From positions 108,760,263-108,824,262 of the forward strand of contig CM054059.1 of NCBI GenBank assembly GCA_028641055.1: a stretch of 64,000 nt of DNA, read 5' to 3'. The notes beneath the pieces are model-generated. The model had not been told where the DNA came from, did no database searches, and was given only the letters and a program-made list of their open reading frames with translations. Position 1 is the stretch's first letter. Each line of letters begins with the position of its first letter. A program made the translations under genes and the position numbers. This DNA is from Alopecurus myosuroides (taxonomy: Eukaryota > Streptophyta > Magnoliopsida > Poales > Poaceae). Below are positions 12,165-24,682 of the stretch, piece after piece.

Positions 12165-13352
12165 TCATCTAGTTGCGAAAGCCATCCTTTTGAGCTCTCC
12201 CCTGCATCTCAAATCTGAGTCACTAGAGCCATCCGTGTCCGGACCAAGATCATCCGGACCAAGTAGAGGAGTGGCATGCTTCTTGATGCGAAGGTCCTTG
12301 ACAGCATGAGTCTTTAGCTCCTGATCATTGTCCAACAGAGCATCAACAAGCTTGGCATTGAGCCAAGTGGTGGAGATGAGCCTGTAGACCAAGGCTGCAA
12401 ACACTGACACTCTCCTCCTCATGATGCAGTTGTACATCTCATTGTACAGAATGTCCACAATATCTATCCTCAGCCCATCACCATGACGCCTGTGAGAGAC
12501 TACCATCAAGTCAACAAGAGAACCATGGATCTGATCAAAGTTTCCCACCCGAGGAGTCAAAGTGTTCCTGAAAATCCTACGGAGGATATCATAGACTGGC
12601 AACAGGTGCTTGGACTGCCCAACCACAGCACGTCCAGGAATATAGAGGTCATACGGCTCAGTCAGTGGCATGGACTTCTTAGGATAAGGAAGTCTGAAGT
12701 ACGTGGAGTAGAAATCAGCGTCTGGTGTCTCACCAAAGTCCCGCAAGCCCAGAATGGTAGCAAACTGACTCCAAGACGCAGAGAACTTCTGATCCTTCGT
12801 CATCCAAGTGATTTTCCTCTCATCAGTGTGGAAGTACAAAGTGGCATAGAACTGGGCCACTAGATGCTCATCATAGTCCTCGTTCAGCTCAATGAAATCC
12901 AGAATCCCAAATTCCTCACAAATCTCCAGGGCTTCACCAAAATAGTCCATCTTGGCTCTCATGTGTGCAACATTGATAGATAATTGAGTAACCACTTTGT
13001 TTTTGTTAAGTGGATACTCCCCATAAAAGATCCTCTCCTGAAACCATGTCCAGAAGCACTCATTCGCACGAGCTTCCCTAGGATGAACATAGGGATTGGT
13101 CCTCCTTTCCCTCCTAAACTGCTCATCTGACATGTTAACCACAGACTTGTCCTTAGATGCTTTGTATTTCATGTTCATGGACTTATGTATCCTTGTCGTG
13201 CCCTGTGGCATAACCTCAGGGGCTTCATCTTCCTCGGGGTTCTTGCGGACTCGCTTGGCTACACGCTTGCGACCTCCACCCTTCGAACCACTAGCACCTG
13301 CTCCTAAGAAAGCAACAGGGGGATAGCACAAGATAAGCGAAAATTCAATCAA
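12165..13352 (-). CDS. Extra ORF downstream of pol in A' (395 codons)
   Basis: The frame is uninterrupted, in the same strand and order as gag and pol. It starts with a basic segment (KGGGRKRVAKRVRKN, residues ~24-38), followed by a globular part with FYATLYFHTDERKITWMT near residue 170 and an acidic tail. It lacks retroviral enzyme motifs. It resembles the uncharacterised 'putative plant transposon protein' type found after pol in some SIRE-lineage elements. The ATG at 13352 may not be the true start: residues 1-16 are hydrophobic and are followed at ~13305 by a 3' splice-like TTGCTTTCTTAG, so a spliced upstream exon (ATG near 13698) is possible. Function unknown. Confidence 0.7.
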   Translation of the reverse strand: MIEFSLILCYPPVAFLGAGASGSKGGGRKRVAKRVRKNPEEDEAPEVMPQGTTRIHKSMNMKYKASKDKSVVNMSDEQFRRERRTNPYVHPREARANECFWTWFQERIFYGEYPLNKNKVVTQLSINVAHMRAKMDYFGEALEICEEFGILDFIELNEDYDEHLVAQFYATLYFHTDERKITWMTKDQKFSASWSQFATILGLRDFGETPDADFYSTYFRLPYPKKSMPLTEPYDLYIPGRAVVGQSKHLLPVYDILRRIFRNTLTPRVGNFDQIHGSLVDLMVVSHRRHGDGLRIDIVDILYNEMYNCIMRRRVSVFAALVYRLISTTWLNAKLVDALLDNDQELKTHAVKDLRIKKHATPLLGPDDLGPDTDGSSDSDLRCRGELKRMAFATR

Positions 13353-13379
13353 ACTGATCTGCGATAGGGAATCAAACTA

Positions 13380-14110
13380 GAACTTCTAACTGTTTCAGTT
13401 CTACAGGAAGCGGTAGTACCGCTTGGGGGCCACGGTAGTACCGCTGCTGCCAGCGGTTCCAGCCATAGCGGGTAGTACCGCTGGTGACAGCGGTAGTACC
13501 GCTGCTGGCGGATTCAACCAAAGCACCCAAACGAGACTACCAAATCCAATGTAAGAACTAAACAACGAGTAGTGCTAATAAGATTTCTTCTACGAAGGGA
13601 ACAGAACAACTAACCCTATACTAGGAGATCTCTAGACCCTAGGAATCGTCATCTCTCAAGATTGCTCGAGGGAGAGAGATAGAAGGGGTACCGGAGCTCA
13701 TCGTCGTGGAGGAGGAGTTGGGGATGGTCCCCGGGCGTTCTCCGGCGTGAGAGGGGCGTTCAACAGCCGGGGAGAGCCCTCCTTGGTGACCTGAAGTCTT
13801 GGCGGTGGCGAGATCCGACTTGGGGAGGTGATGGGGAAAATGGGGGGTTATGACGGTAACCCCTGCTTCCAGATCTCTTTTTATCCCCCGGATTTTTGCC
13901 GCAGCGGTAGTACCGCTATGCTTAGCGGTAGTACCGCCCACCTGGTACTACCTGGGGCGAGGGGTAGTACCGCTGCCGAGTCAGTGCTGAGCACGAACTC
14001 CTGCAGCGATAGTACCGCTATGTCCCAACGGTAGTACCGTGCGTTGGGTACTACTGACAGTTACAGCGGTAGTACCGCTTGTAACTGGCGGTAGTACCGC
14101 TAGCCAAAAC
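13380..14110. repeat. Cluster of GCGGTAGTACCGC palindromes in the A' internal region
   Basis: At least ten perfect or near-perfect copies of the 13-bp palindrome (AGCGGTAGTACCGCT in longer copies) occur at irregular spacing, in two groups (13404-13502 and 13905-14103). The same family of palindromes fills the LTRs of A'. Here they flank the putative 5' end of the extra ORF. Confidence 0.8.
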
Positions 14111-14616
14111 TTCATTTCACAAAGGGATCAATAAGATTGAAAAATCAGAGAGAGAAAAAGTCTTAGGGGGAATTGTTTGGGCTTGGGATTAGAACACCAA
14201 CTGAGATGGTACTACACACTCCAACTTTTCCAAACAAACTCAAAAATCAAATAAGAAAAATAGGGAGTGTGATTCCCAAACCAACACCGACACAACACAA
14301 ACACAAACCAACACAACAAAAACACCACTATAAAACCAAAACAAGAACAAACTCTTCAAGAGAAGAGGTTGGTGGCCTAAGCCACCATGTAAGAGATCAT
14401 GGTATGTTACCGCGAAGATATATCTTGGGTACATTGCCAATTCTCAACATTGAAGCTCACAATTCAACATTAGAAAAAGAGAGATAACAATGAGTATTTT
14501 CTTTGGGCATAATGGGGGGGAGGGAGAACCCAATGTGTTAGGATAACACTCCCCCTATGTCCATGCCTACACCTAAGCTCGAACACGTTTCATCTATAGG
14601 GGTGTGTGCAAGATCT
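14111..14616 (-). other. Spacer between pol stop and palindrome cluster in A'
   Basis: This is AC-rich, low-complexity non-coding DNA between the end of pol (14617) and the palindrome cluster. A purine-rich run (TGGGGGGGAGGGAGA) lies near 14512-14526 on the plus strand. I see no gene. Confidence 0.4.
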
Positions 14617-16740
14617 TCAAGTCAAACTCCTAGAATCAATGACATTTAGCTCATTCCTCAAGAACAAGAATCTTGCATCATCAAGTGGCTTCGTGAAAAT
14701 ATCCGCAAGATTGTCCTTTGTGGACACATAAGATAGTGCAATATCCCCTCTTGCCACATGGTCTCGGATGAAATGATGGCGAATCTCAATGTGCTTCATT
14801 CTTGTATGTTGCATGGGATTGTATGCGATCTTGATGGCACTTTCATTGTCACACAAAAGAGGCACCTTATCCAAATGAACTCCATACTCCTTGAGTGTTT
14901 GCCTCATCCATAGCAATTGAGTGCAAGCACTTGCGGCGGCTACATACTCGGCTTCGGCGGTGGAGAGAGATATACAATTTTGCTTCTTGGAAGACCAACT
15001 AACCAAAGACCTACCAAGAAATTGGCAAGCCCCGGAAGTATACTTCCTATCATCTTGATCACCCGCCCAATCGGAATCCATGTAGCCCTTGAGAGAAAAT
15101 GGTGCCCCCTTTGGGTACCACAAACCAAATCTTGGGGTATGAACCAAATAATGAAAGATCCTATGGACCGCCATCAAATGGCTTTCCTTAGGAGCCGCTT
15201 GATACCTTGCACACACACCTACACTCAAAACGATATCGGGCCTGGATGCACAAAGATAGAGCAAAGAACCAATCAAAGAACGATACAACTTTTGATCCAC
15301 GTCTTTACCCTTCGGGTTACGTGATAGGTGACACTTTACTTGCATGGGAGAAGACTTGATCTTTGCATTTTGGAAGTTAAACCTCTTGATCATGTCTTGT
15401 GTATACTTGGCTTGAGAAATGAAAGTTCCACGAGCCAATTTCTTGATCTCAAAGCCAAGAAAGAATTTAAGCTCTCGCATCATATACATCTCGAACCTGT
15501 CAGTCATATGCTTAGAGAACTCATTATTGAAATCTTGGTTAGTTGAGCCAAAGATGATATCGTCCACATATAGTTGGCATATGAAAAGCTCTCCCTTTAC
15601 TCTCTTGGTGAAGAGAGTGGGGTCAATCTTCCCAACTTCGAAACCACGGTCATCTAACAACTCCCTAAGGTGCTCATACCAAGCACGAGGTGCTTGTTTG
15701 AGACAATAGAGAGCCTTGTCAAGTTTGTAGACATGGTAAGGAAAGTTGATATTCTCGAAACCCGGAGGTTGCTTAACATATACCTCCTCTTTTAGTGGAC
15801 CATTCAAGAAAGCACTTTTAACATCCATTTGTTGCAATTTGAAATTATGCGAAGATGCATAAGCAAGGAGGATACGGATGGACTCAAGGCGAGCCACGAG
15901 TGCGTAGGTTTCATCAAAGTCAATGCCTTCAACTTGATTGTAACCTTGAGCAACCAATCTTGCCTTGTTCCTTATAAAAATGCCATGCTCATCTTGCTTA
16001 TTCTTGAAAATCCACTTATTGCCAATAACAGTGTGGCAATCTTTGGGCTTCTCAACAAATCTCCAAACTTTGTTGCGCTCAAAGTTATTGAGCTCATCAT
16101 GCATAGCTTCAACCCAATCGGAGTCCTCAAGAGCTTCAAACACTTTCTTTGGTTCCACCATAGAGATATGTGCTTGATGCTCACTAAAATGTGCCAATTG
16201 CCTTCTTGTGGATCCTCTAGCATGAATATCCTCCAAGACCTTGTTGTCTTGGGCAACAATATGCTTCAAAGCTCTTCTTATCCTTTTGACACGACGGGCT
16301 TCGATCTCCGCATTGTTGCGCGGAGGGATCACTTGATCATCTTGATCATTTGGGTCCCCATCTTGACCAACTTGGCCTTGATCATCATCATCATCAACAA
16401 TAGTATCTTCAACACTTGCATCAACTTGAGGATAGGATGAAGAGGATGGTTGATCTTGGCCTTGACCTTGACTCGCATTAATAGTAGGAGTGGGTACGAA
16501 TTGCGTAGTGTCTTGGTCAATGAGAGGAGGGTCTTGAACATGTTCTTGGTTAGGTGTAATACTTGGCTCCTTGGCTTGTTCTTCTATTGTAGAGGAGGGC
16601 TCCACTTGAGTAGAGCATAGTCCTTCTCGATTCGCCATAAGGTGTCCCTCAATGGGGCGGAAAAATCCCACACCCATCCTTCCTATGGCTTCTTGAGGTA
16701 TTTCAACATCTACATTAGAAACATGAAATTGCGCCACTTG
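14617..16740 (-). CDS. pol: pol of A', reverse transcriptase and RNase H part
   Basis: A Copia-type reverse transcriptase and RNase H are open without a stop to a natural end. Visible motifs are [12 protein letters not shown] (~residue 247), [22 protein letters not shown], the catalytic [10 protein letters not shown] (~residue 396), [16 protein letters not shown] of RNase H (~563) and a C-terminal LADIFTKPL. The open frame extends upstream to an ATG at 16764, but codons before 16740 come from solo LTR C and are not original. Removing C and one ACTTG copy joins this frame to the segment at 21292-21360. The enzyme residues look intact, unlike those of element A. Confidence 0.9.
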   Translation of the reverse strand, partial: QVAQFHVSNVDVEIPQEAIGRMGVGFFRPIEGHLMANREGLCSTQVEPSSTIEEQAKEPSITPNQEHVQDPPLIDQDTTQFVPTPTINASQGQGQDQPSSSSYPQVDASVEDTIVDDDDDQGQVGQDGDPNDQDDQVIPPRNNAEIEARRVKRIRRALKHIVAQDNKVLEDIHARGSTRRQLAHFSEHQAHISMVEPKKVFEALEDSDWVEAMHDELNNFERNKVWRFVEKPKDCHTVIGNKWIFKNKQDEHGIFIRNKARLVAQGYNQVEGIDFDETYALVARLESIRILLAYASSHNFKLQQMDVKSAFLNGPLKEEVYVKQPPGFENINFPYHVYKLDKALYCLKQAPRAWYEHLRELLDDRGFEVGKIDPTLFTKRVKGELFICQLYVDDIIFGSTNQDFNNEFSKHMTDRFEMYMMRELKFFLGFEIKKLARGTFISQAKYTQDMIKRFNFQNAKIKSSPMQVKCHLSRNPKGKDVDQKLYRSLIGSLLYLCASRPDIVLSVGVCARYQAAPKESHLMAVHRIFHYLVHTPRFGLWYPKGAPFSLKGYMDSDWAGDQDDRKYTSGACQFLGRSLVSWSSKKQNCISLSTAEAEYVAAASACTQLLWMRQTLKEYGVHLDKVPLLCDNESAIKIAYNPMQHTRMKHIEIRHHFIRDHVARGDIALSYVSTKDNLADIFTKPLDDARFLFLRNELNVIDSRSLT

Positions 16741-19700
16741 TGTAACATCCCAAGTATGAAACATCCTTTAGAATGTTTGATTTATTGTTTTATTTCAAGC
16801 AATGCATCATGTCATCATCTCATTGCATTTGTTTTATTATTGTTTGCATTGTTACTATTTGTTTTCCATCTATTTATCTTGTTTTCATAATCAAACTCAA
16901 ACAATTTCAAATAGTTATTTTCATACTTGATCTGTTACAACTTTTGGAATAAAAATAACAAATAAAAACAACCATTTTATTCCTTGTTTTCACTCACTAA
17001 TTAGTGGTTTTAATCAAACCAATAATCAATCAATTAATTCAATCAATAATTCCTAAATCATTTCTAAATTTCAAACCAATTCTCAAAATCAGTACCTTTT
17101 TGAATCCATAAAATTCACCACACATTTGTACTCTTTAAATCATTTTAAACCTAGGGGTAACCCTAGTGAAAATGATTCTGTTTTCTAATATAATTAATAT
17201 TGGAAATTTCATTCAATTTGGTTTCAAATATAAACAACATTTTAAATTTCAAACTTTTGAAAATCCACCTTGGCAATTGGTTGCTATTGGTATACCCAAC
17301 CTAACCTGATTTTTTCCAGAATTTTTACTGATTTAAAAACCCCCTTTTTCTTCCAAAAGCAAAGCTACAAAAAAAAAGCAGAAAAGAAAAAAAAATGGGC
17401 AGCAGCTAACTAGCGTGCGCGGCAGCACCTAATCTACCCCTGGCCCAGCCCACCTAACCTACTAGCCGCGCGCGCAGCAGCCCCAGAAGGCCCGGTACCC
17501 CTTCGCTGAAGCTCCCCTCTCCTTTCTCCCTGTACGACGCGCATCGAGCGCCTCCACGTCCGCAACGTCGACGAGCCGACGGCCATCCGCGCCCATCCCC
17601 CTCTACTTAAGTCCACACCCCCCTCGAGGCCGATCCCTAACCCTAGCTCCACCCCACCTCCTTCCCTATCGCCGCCGCGGCGCCATCCTCCCGCTCCGCC
17701 ATGGCCTCCCACTCTGTATCTCTCCCCCCGACCCAAGCTCTCTGAACCGGAGCCGATCGCCGCTGGTAGGACCTAGCTAACCTCGAGCTGACAACGGGAA
17801 CGAGGCACCCGTGCATCCCTCTACCTCCGCGACACCGCCACCGAGCCGTAGACGCCTCCGATCGCCGCCGCCATCCACGCCACCGTCGCCGTCGACCTCT
17901 GCCCCGGACCACTGCATCCCCTGCACCGCCGGTGAGCAGCCGCTCCCTCCGTTTACCTTCCCTCTCCTACTGCATCGCAAGCTGGCACCCTATTACACGC
18001 GCACGTCCCCGCACTGAACCGTAGCGACGGGCCTTGCTGCCGATCGCCGCCGGCGTCGCGCCCCCGTCAGGTTCAGTTGGCAGAAAAACTGCAGCTTCAG
18101 TTAATCGAGCAGAAGCTGAACGTAAAAACCCGCGGACCCTGTACCTGTCACGAACGAATGCTTACCCCAGTGGCAAACCCCACTGCGCACAGCCTGGAGG
18201 GCACGGGGTCGATTCCCCCGCGGCGCATCTTTTTGCTGGGATTAATCCCTAAGCCACTGGCCCACCTGGCTGTGGCTGTGTGGCCACGCAAGCGTTCCTT
18301 CTGCCACGCTGGCTAGGACCCACGGGTCAGCGTCTGGGGCTAGCTACCCGTGCGGTACCAAATGCCTCTGCAAGTTTCTGTTAATCCAAAATCATTTTTA
18401 AATAACAGAATAAAGCAATAAACTTTAAAATTCAATAACTTTTACTCTGTAAGTCTAATAAATAAAACTTGTATATGTTTTCTGTTCAAAATTTAATAAT
18501 CTTTCCAATTAACTTATTTGTGTTCTGTTTTGAGTTTTCAAAATGCATTTAAATTTCAAATTTGAATAATTCAAATGTAATTTGCAATAATTCATAAATA
18601 ATTCATACTAATTCCAAATAGGGCAAATAAAACATGTTTTTCACACCATTTTGAATATCCTATTCAAATATAAATTTTGTTTCATTGTTTGAATAATTTA
18701 AATTGCCTAAATAAATTAATACTTGTTTAATTCAATTAAATTTGATAAAATCATAACTTGCTTAATATAAAATATTTTTGAACATGGAAATTATGTTTTC
18801 AAACCACCAAAGTGTGAACTTTTCAAATGTGAATTTGAATTTATGATTTGAACCAATAAAATTCAAATAATATTCAAAATTGTTTTAAATTCAATTAAAA
18901 CTTGTTTAATATTGTTTAATTCATAATAAATTCATCCTAATTCAAATTTCAAAATGTGAAACATGTAATCCAACTAAAATTTGATGTTCTTTTCAAATAT
19001 AATTTTGTTATTTGTTTTGCACACTTTAAATTGATGAAATGAATAATTGTATGTGTGGCATGTTTAAGTAACCAAAATTTTCCAAACTTAATAAATAAGT
19101 TCTAAACTTGTTTTATTCCTTTTCCTTTGCATCTATCATTGCTATTTATTGTTATCTGTTGTTATCTTGTCATCATCATCATGCATGCATCATGATAACA
19201 ACTATCACCTAATAAATAATTGTAAATCATTTGCTTCCAATTAATTCAATGGATCTTTTCCATATGCAATCCAATTGCATATGGGTCCATTTAATTTGTG
19301 TTATCATGTTAGCTAGCTTATTTTGATGCAACCATTAACTTGCCATGCATCATCTTGATTGTGCACAATGCCATGGCCATGATTGTTTACAATTCCTGTT
19401 TTGTTTGTTTGCTTCTTCTCGAATAGACGACGACGTTGAGACAGACGACCTTTTCAGCACCCCTTCTGAGGATCTAGCTCAGTACCCGGCTGTTGAGTTT
19501 GCAGGCAAGTTATCACTCACATGAACCATTGTGTTCCCTTCAACCCTGGTTACCGATACTTTCCGTTGTCTATATCTTGCTAGCCTTAGTGGTAGTTGTT
19601 TCTGTTACGAACCTATCACATGAATCCTTTAACCCTTATATTGCCTCATCACCCCTCCTACAACCCTATTGATTGAGCCAGTGTCTTACTAGCATGCTTA

Positions 19701-21286
19701 GGTTGTTTTGCTCGAGTCTGTTACCCGTTACTTTTCAGTTACTATATCTTTATTATGTTCTGGGGGCTCGATGTTTAATCAATCAATCAATCATGCTAAT
19801 GTTATTACTGTTAATATTAATTTGATGATAAGGCACCGGCATGAGGCCCTGTGTGGTTTTGAGGCCTGCTAGTGTCGACCCTAATAGGAAAAGGGTCTTG
19901 TCTACTGATCCATGATGAGCGCACTACCCGCATGTGGGAAGCGAGTATGGGCGCCCCCCTCAATTTGATTCGATTCGCATCTCGTCCAAATCATCTCATT
20001 TAGTTCGTGCTTTCTATTTGCCGCATGCATGTTTTTGCGAGCCCAGCGCAGGGTGGAACTTTTGTAGTCGGCATATAGGGGGACACGTTCTTAGAGTGCT
20101 ATGAGGGTCCATTTTCTTCTGGGCTCGATTAGCCGTGCGCCCAAGGTGCTTTGGGCTTGATGCGGAGAAGAGTTGAGTTGTGTTGAGTGCCCCGCTTGGT
20201 GGGAGGCATCCCATCTGGCGGGTTATTCATACGTGTACGGCCAAATTGGTGCAACCCTGCAGGGATAATCTTCTCGAGAAGCCGTGTTTTCCGCGGTTAT
20301 GGACTACTTGGTGAAAGTAATGGCTAACAAGTACTCATGACAACTTAAACATAATGATCAAACATGTTACACCCCATGATTAATACCTTGACTAGTAATA
20401 GGTTGATGACACAATAATTTGATTCATCCTTAATACAACTGTGTTAGTTATCCTCGGGTTGCTTCTTTGGATAAGGGGCGAGATCCAGGATGGGTTTGTT
20501 TGAAGTTATCTTTCAGTTGGTTACAACACTCGATCTTATCCCCTTTCTGATAGTTGGAAATGCTAGAATCTCTGTAGTTGGTTAGCGCAACCAGTTGCAG
20601 CATTATTTATATCCCCTTCTTTCCGTTGAACCCAAGTCATCTGTGCTTGTGTTGACGGGCTATACTTTGGTGAACTGTGAGTCTTGCTTGCCAGTACTTG
20701 GATGTACTGACCCCGTTGGGGCTGTGGTTTACGCAGACTACGACTACGGCTACGATGACCACCAGGATGGCTACTTCGTGGAGTTTGACGAGACTGCAGA
20801 CGAGTAGTTAGCTTGACCAGGGCTGGATCCAGGACCTACGTGGATGGGCTTCGTCTTCTTTATTTTCTCTGGCTTCTTAAGCCTGTTGGATTTGTCTGTA
20901 CCCAGACACCTTTGATTGCTTCCGCTGATGTAATGTATGCTATGTTGGGACATGTGTCCTCTGGATGATTGTATTTGCTATCTCTGCCTTAGTGAAGGCC
21001 ATTTGCAACCTTATTTCAATCTTTTGTGTCTTAGAGATAAGTTGTGATCATCATTCGTTCAAAGCTGTTGACGTACCGTGTGTGATTGATATGAAGTACG
21101 TCGACAGTAGTGCCTATGACTTCTAGTGGATAGTTTACATCGACGGTGGAATAGCAGGGCTTGTGTTGTCGCGCATAAGCGCAGGCCTACCAGGAAGCTG
21201 GGACGTGGGAGCAGTTATGCCCCATAATCCAAGCATCTGCTATCCAGTTCGTACGATGAGTATCCCTTAGAAGCCAGGGTGCGACA
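16741..21286 (+). mobile_element. Solo LTR C of a ~4.5 kb LTR family
   Basis: The 4,546-bp unit starts TGTAACATCCC and ends GGGTGCGACA, with a perfect 5-bp duplication ACTTG (16736-16740 and 21287-21291). No primer-binding site or internal domain follows, so it is a solo LTR. Its order is AT-rich, GC/C-rich (about 17400-18340), AT-rich with AAATTCAAAT-like runs (18345-19400), then a mixed-composition 3' part. The order, length and several sequence blocks match the LTRs of F. Long LTRs of this sort recall the Sukkula/LARD group, but I cannot confirm the family. Frames inside are not genes. Confidence 0.85.
18163..18234 (+). promoter_or_regulatory. tRNA-like Pol III module in LTR C
   Basis: An A-box-like TACCCCAGTGG (18163-18173) and a B-box-like GGGTCGATTCC (18206-18216, one base from the canonical B box) are 43 nt apart start to start. 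A TTTTT run follows at 18230-18234. This sits at the same LTR offset (~1.4 kb) as the better-preserved module in the F LTRs (55509 and 62138). The A box is degenerate, so activity is doubtful here. Confidence 0.5.
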
Positions 21287-21291
21287 ACTTG

Positions 21292-22590
21292 GGAGCCATC
21301 ATTTTCCTCGAAAGCCACACTACAAGGTTCTATGACAATCCGTGAGGCTTTGTCAAAGACTATAAGTGTGAGATTCGGCACCGTAACCAACAAAAATACC
21401 CTCAATAGTTTTGGATTGAAATTTAGACAACCTAACACCCTTGATCAAATAAAAACACTTACAACCGAATACACGGAAGTAGGAGACGTTGGGCTTGTTG
21501 CCGGTGAGGATCTCATATGGAGTCTTGTCCAAGCCTTTGCGGATGTAGAGGCGGTTGGAGGAGTGGCATGCGGTGGATATGGCCTCGGCCCATAAGTATT
21601 GGGGAGAAGTGTACTCCGCCAACATGGTCCTTGCCATATCCAAGAGAGTGTGATTCTTCCTTTCGGCAACACCATTTTGTTGAGGAGTGTAAGTGGCGGA
21701 GTATTGATGATGAATGCCTTCTTCACTAAGGAATTCATTCAAGCTGTAGTTCTTGAACTCCGAACCATTATCACTCCTAATAGCCATGATTTGCACATTG
21801 TGTTGACGTTGCACTTTGTTGGAGAAGTCGATGATGGTTTGTTGAGTTTCACTCTTGTACTTGAAGAAATAAACCCACGTGTATCTTGAATAATCATCGA
21901 CAATCACCAAGCAATACTTCTTGCCACCAAGACTTGCCTCGGGTACGACACCAAAGAGATCAACATGGAGAAGCTCCAAGATCCTCTTTGATGAAATGGT
22001 AGTCTTGGCCTTGTGTGCCTTATCATGCATCTTTCCTTCAACACACGACCTACAAACGCGATCCTTTTAAAATGAAACATTTTGTTTTAGTCTGACAATA
22101 AGGCCACCTTTGTGAAGACTTTGCAAAGTTCTCATGTTGACATGGGATAGGCGGCGATGCCACAACCATCCCAAGTCCGCCTTTCCTAAAAGACACATCG
22201 TTTGAGAGTTGGTAGACTTCGAGAAGTCCACCACACACAACTCATTTTCAACATGTCCCACATATCGACGTCAAGAGTCTTGCTCCTCAAAAGGACCACA
22301 ATATCAACATCAAAAAAGACGGAGAACCCCATCTTTCCAAGAGAGCGGACGGAAAGTAAATTGTAACCAAGGGATTCGACAAGCATGACGTTCATGATAG
22401 TGATATCGGGAGCGACCACAACCTTGCCAAACCCGGATACCTTAGACAAGGACGAGTCTCCATAAGTGACGGTTGCTTGTATGTCATTTGGGCGCAACTC
22501 CGTCACAAGTTCTTTGCTTCCGGTCATATGGCTAGTGCATCCACTATCAATTATCCATTTAGTCCCACCGGAAGCATAGTCCTGCAAGAG
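21292..22590 (-). pseudogene. pol: pol of A', protease and integrase part
   Basis: The protease motif WIIDSGCTSHMTG is near 22555. The pre-integrase segment (GWLWHRRLSHVNMRT) is at 22170-22100, and the integrase core is open at 22030-21353. The integrase triad is kept: HVDLFG, RSDNGSEF and NGVAERKNHT. Three lesions break the frame: a shift between protease and pre-integrase (~22190-22260), an in-frame stop near 22067, and a shift near 21360 just before FDKASR. The last segment then joins the reverse transcriptase frame across solo LTR C. Confidence 0.85.
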
Positions 22591-22591
22591 A

Positions 22592-23575
22592 TCATTGACT
22601 AGAGTTAGGACCCGAGGAGGGTCCCTTCATGTTAGCAACAAGGGTCTTTGGAATACAAATAGTATAGTCAATGAAACCCTCAATAGGACCAACATATTTA
22701 GCTTGCACAACACCATAATAATCAACATATAAGAAATGGTGTGGATTGTTAGTTCCCGCGGAGGTGCTACGAGTAGTGTTGTCCCTCATGACATTACTAC
22801 TCAAGGCAATATTGTTTGCTTGAGCGGGTGTGCTAAGAGTAGTGTTGTCCCTAATGACAATACCACCCGAAGCACCATTTTTGGTCTTCTTCTTGTTCTT
22901 CTTCTTCTTATTCTTCTTCTTGGCTAAATAGCCAAGACCTTGCTTGCCCACTTGGTGCCTTGGAGCACTCAATTGTGGTCTAGCAATGACCACATTAGAG
23001 CTAGGGGCAACCACTTGTGGGGTAGGAATCACAACCTTCTCAACTTGAGGGCCTTTGCCCTTGAGCCTTCCTAGATTATCCTTCAACCTAGCATTTTCCT
23101 CAATAATATTTGCATGATCACAAGAAGAAGTAGAGGTGCTAGGGTTGTTAGGTTGATTAAGTTGAGTTTGAAGTTGTTCATGCAACTCTTTGAGGGAAGA
23201 GTGTTGGCTCTCCAAAGCTTTGTGAGCCTTGGTTAGCTTTTCAAACTCCTCGGTTAGTTTTCCATGACCAACCCCAAACTCGACCTTATCCTTTTTAGCC
23301 TTTTTATATTTAGAAATAGCAAGATCACGTTCCTTAGTGATGTTAGAGACAAGTTCATAGTGAGTTAATTCAATAGATTCAAGTTCATCCTCTAGAGAAA
23401 CTCTACCATCATGCTCTTCTTCAAGAGTCATAGAGAGGGATGCAATTTCATCAACATCCCTTCTTTCAACCTCACCTTTCTTCTCAAGAGCATCTTGGGC
23501 CTCTCCCAATTGCCTCATGACATACTCAAAGTACTTCTTGGTCTTCCCTTGCATGTTAGACATAAAAAGTTCCAA
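22592..23575 (-). CDS. A' gag C-terminal extension, coiled coil
   Basis: A 327-codon open frame lies between the zinc knuckle and the protease. Its first two thirds are rich in E, K, L and Q with heptad-like spacing (GEAQDALEKKGEVERRD…, LKELHEQLQTQLNQ). A basic stretch (KKKNKKKKNKKKTKNG, ~residues 222-237) and a low-complexity S/T/N part follow. The equivalent in element A is broken. The frame ends about five bases before the protease frame starts, in a different frame, so gag-pol is interrupted here. A structural role in the particle is only an inference. Confidence 0.6.
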   Translation of the reverse strand: MELFMSNMQGKTKKYFEYVMRQLGEAQDALEKKGEVERRDVDEIASLSMTLEEEHDGRVSLEDELESIELTHYELVSNITKERDLAISKYKKAKKDKVEFGVGHGKLTEEFEKLTKAHKALESQHSSLKELHEQLQTQLNQPNNPSTSTSSCDHANIIEENARLKDNLGRLKGKGPQVEKVVIPTPQVVAPSSNVVIARPQLSAPRHQVGKQGLGYLAKKKNKKKKNKKKTKNGASGGIVIRDNTTLSTPAQANNIALSSNVMRDNTTRSTSAGTNNPHHFLYVDYYGVVQAKYVGPIEGFIDYTICIPKTLVANMKGPSSGPNSSQ

Positions 23576-23820
23576 GGAGACCCTCTCATCTTCTACTCTA
23601 AGACTAGCAAGATGTTCTAGCTCACTAGGGGTCTTAGGGTTGGAAGAAGGTGATACCTCCGTGGCCTTAGAAATGAAGCACTTGGCATTTCGTTGAGGAA
23701 GATCGTCATTGGGGGATTAAAAGAGGGATGAAGATGATGGAATATAAGAAATAGCAAGAGCGTCCACTTCAGTTGTGGTTTCTTCTTCTTCATCACTCCC
23801 GGAATCATACTCCTCTTGAG

Positions 23821-24501
23821 TCAAGAGCACAGACTTGGTGGGAGACTTCTTGTTGATGGTTTCTTCTTGAAGTGAGGTTTCTTGTACTCAACCTTGTACT
23901 TTTCCTTGCGAATGATCTTGCCACTATGGAGCTCTCTATTCGCATAGGGACACTCCACGATGAAGTGGTGCTTATCTTGACAATTGAAGCAAGATCTCAC
24001 TTTTTGAGCCCCATCATTGCCATAGCGAGACCTTGTCTTCTCCTCAACAAATTTCTTGCACTTGGGAGGATTGTTCCAAAACTTTTGCACGGTGAGAGCT
24101 ATAAGGTCCTTTAGCACGGGATCATAGTCATGTTCCTTAAAAGGAGGCAATGACTCTTCTCCTTCTTCTTCATTCTCAACCTCTCTTGACAAAGCCTTGG
24201 CCTTTAAAGCAACAGATGCTCCTTGGTGCATTGCAATTTCCCTAGCACGGTTGTCAAGAGCATTCTTGGTTTGCACTTTATAGGAGAACATTTCTTGCAT
24301 CACTTGAGTTGAGGTCATGGAAGAGAAATCATGTCTTCCTTGAATGCTCTTCATGTCCGTGCCCTCAAATGGCATTATGGAAATCATGTACTTCCTCTTG
24401 ATCCAAGCATCATCAATGTACTTGGCACCAACATTTGCGAAGTCGGTGCCAATAGTCTTGAGTCTCCGGTACATGTCCACGTGATCCTCTCCATCATGCA
24501 T
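23821..24501 (-). pseudogene. gag: A' gag fragment with zinc knuckle, N-terminus deleted
   Basis: The fragment contains the end of a Copia gag domain (DMYRRLKTIGTDFANVG…) and a complete CCHC zinc knuckle, CFNCQDKHHFIVEC, near residue 174. Upstream codons are traceable to about 24680, with a stop near 24502, and end where the deletion joins gag to the LTR at 24683. The capsid N-terminus is missing, so the element cannot be autonomous. Confidence 0.8.
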
Positions 24502-24682
24502 ATAGAACCCTTAGGCCTCATTGGTCAAGGCATCATATCTATTCCTTTGCATGCTCTCATTTCCCACAAACATGATGACAAGAGCGTCCCATGTTTCCTT
24601 GGCGGTGGAATATTGTTGAAGATGCGGCATGTGGTTAGGACCCACGGCTTGTTGAAGAATGGACAAAGCGGTTTAATTTTAG

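Noticed and set aside
16741..16764. Start codon of the A' reverse transcriptase frame at 16764
   Set aside because: These codons lie in solo LTR C. The original reading frame continues across the insertion to 21292.
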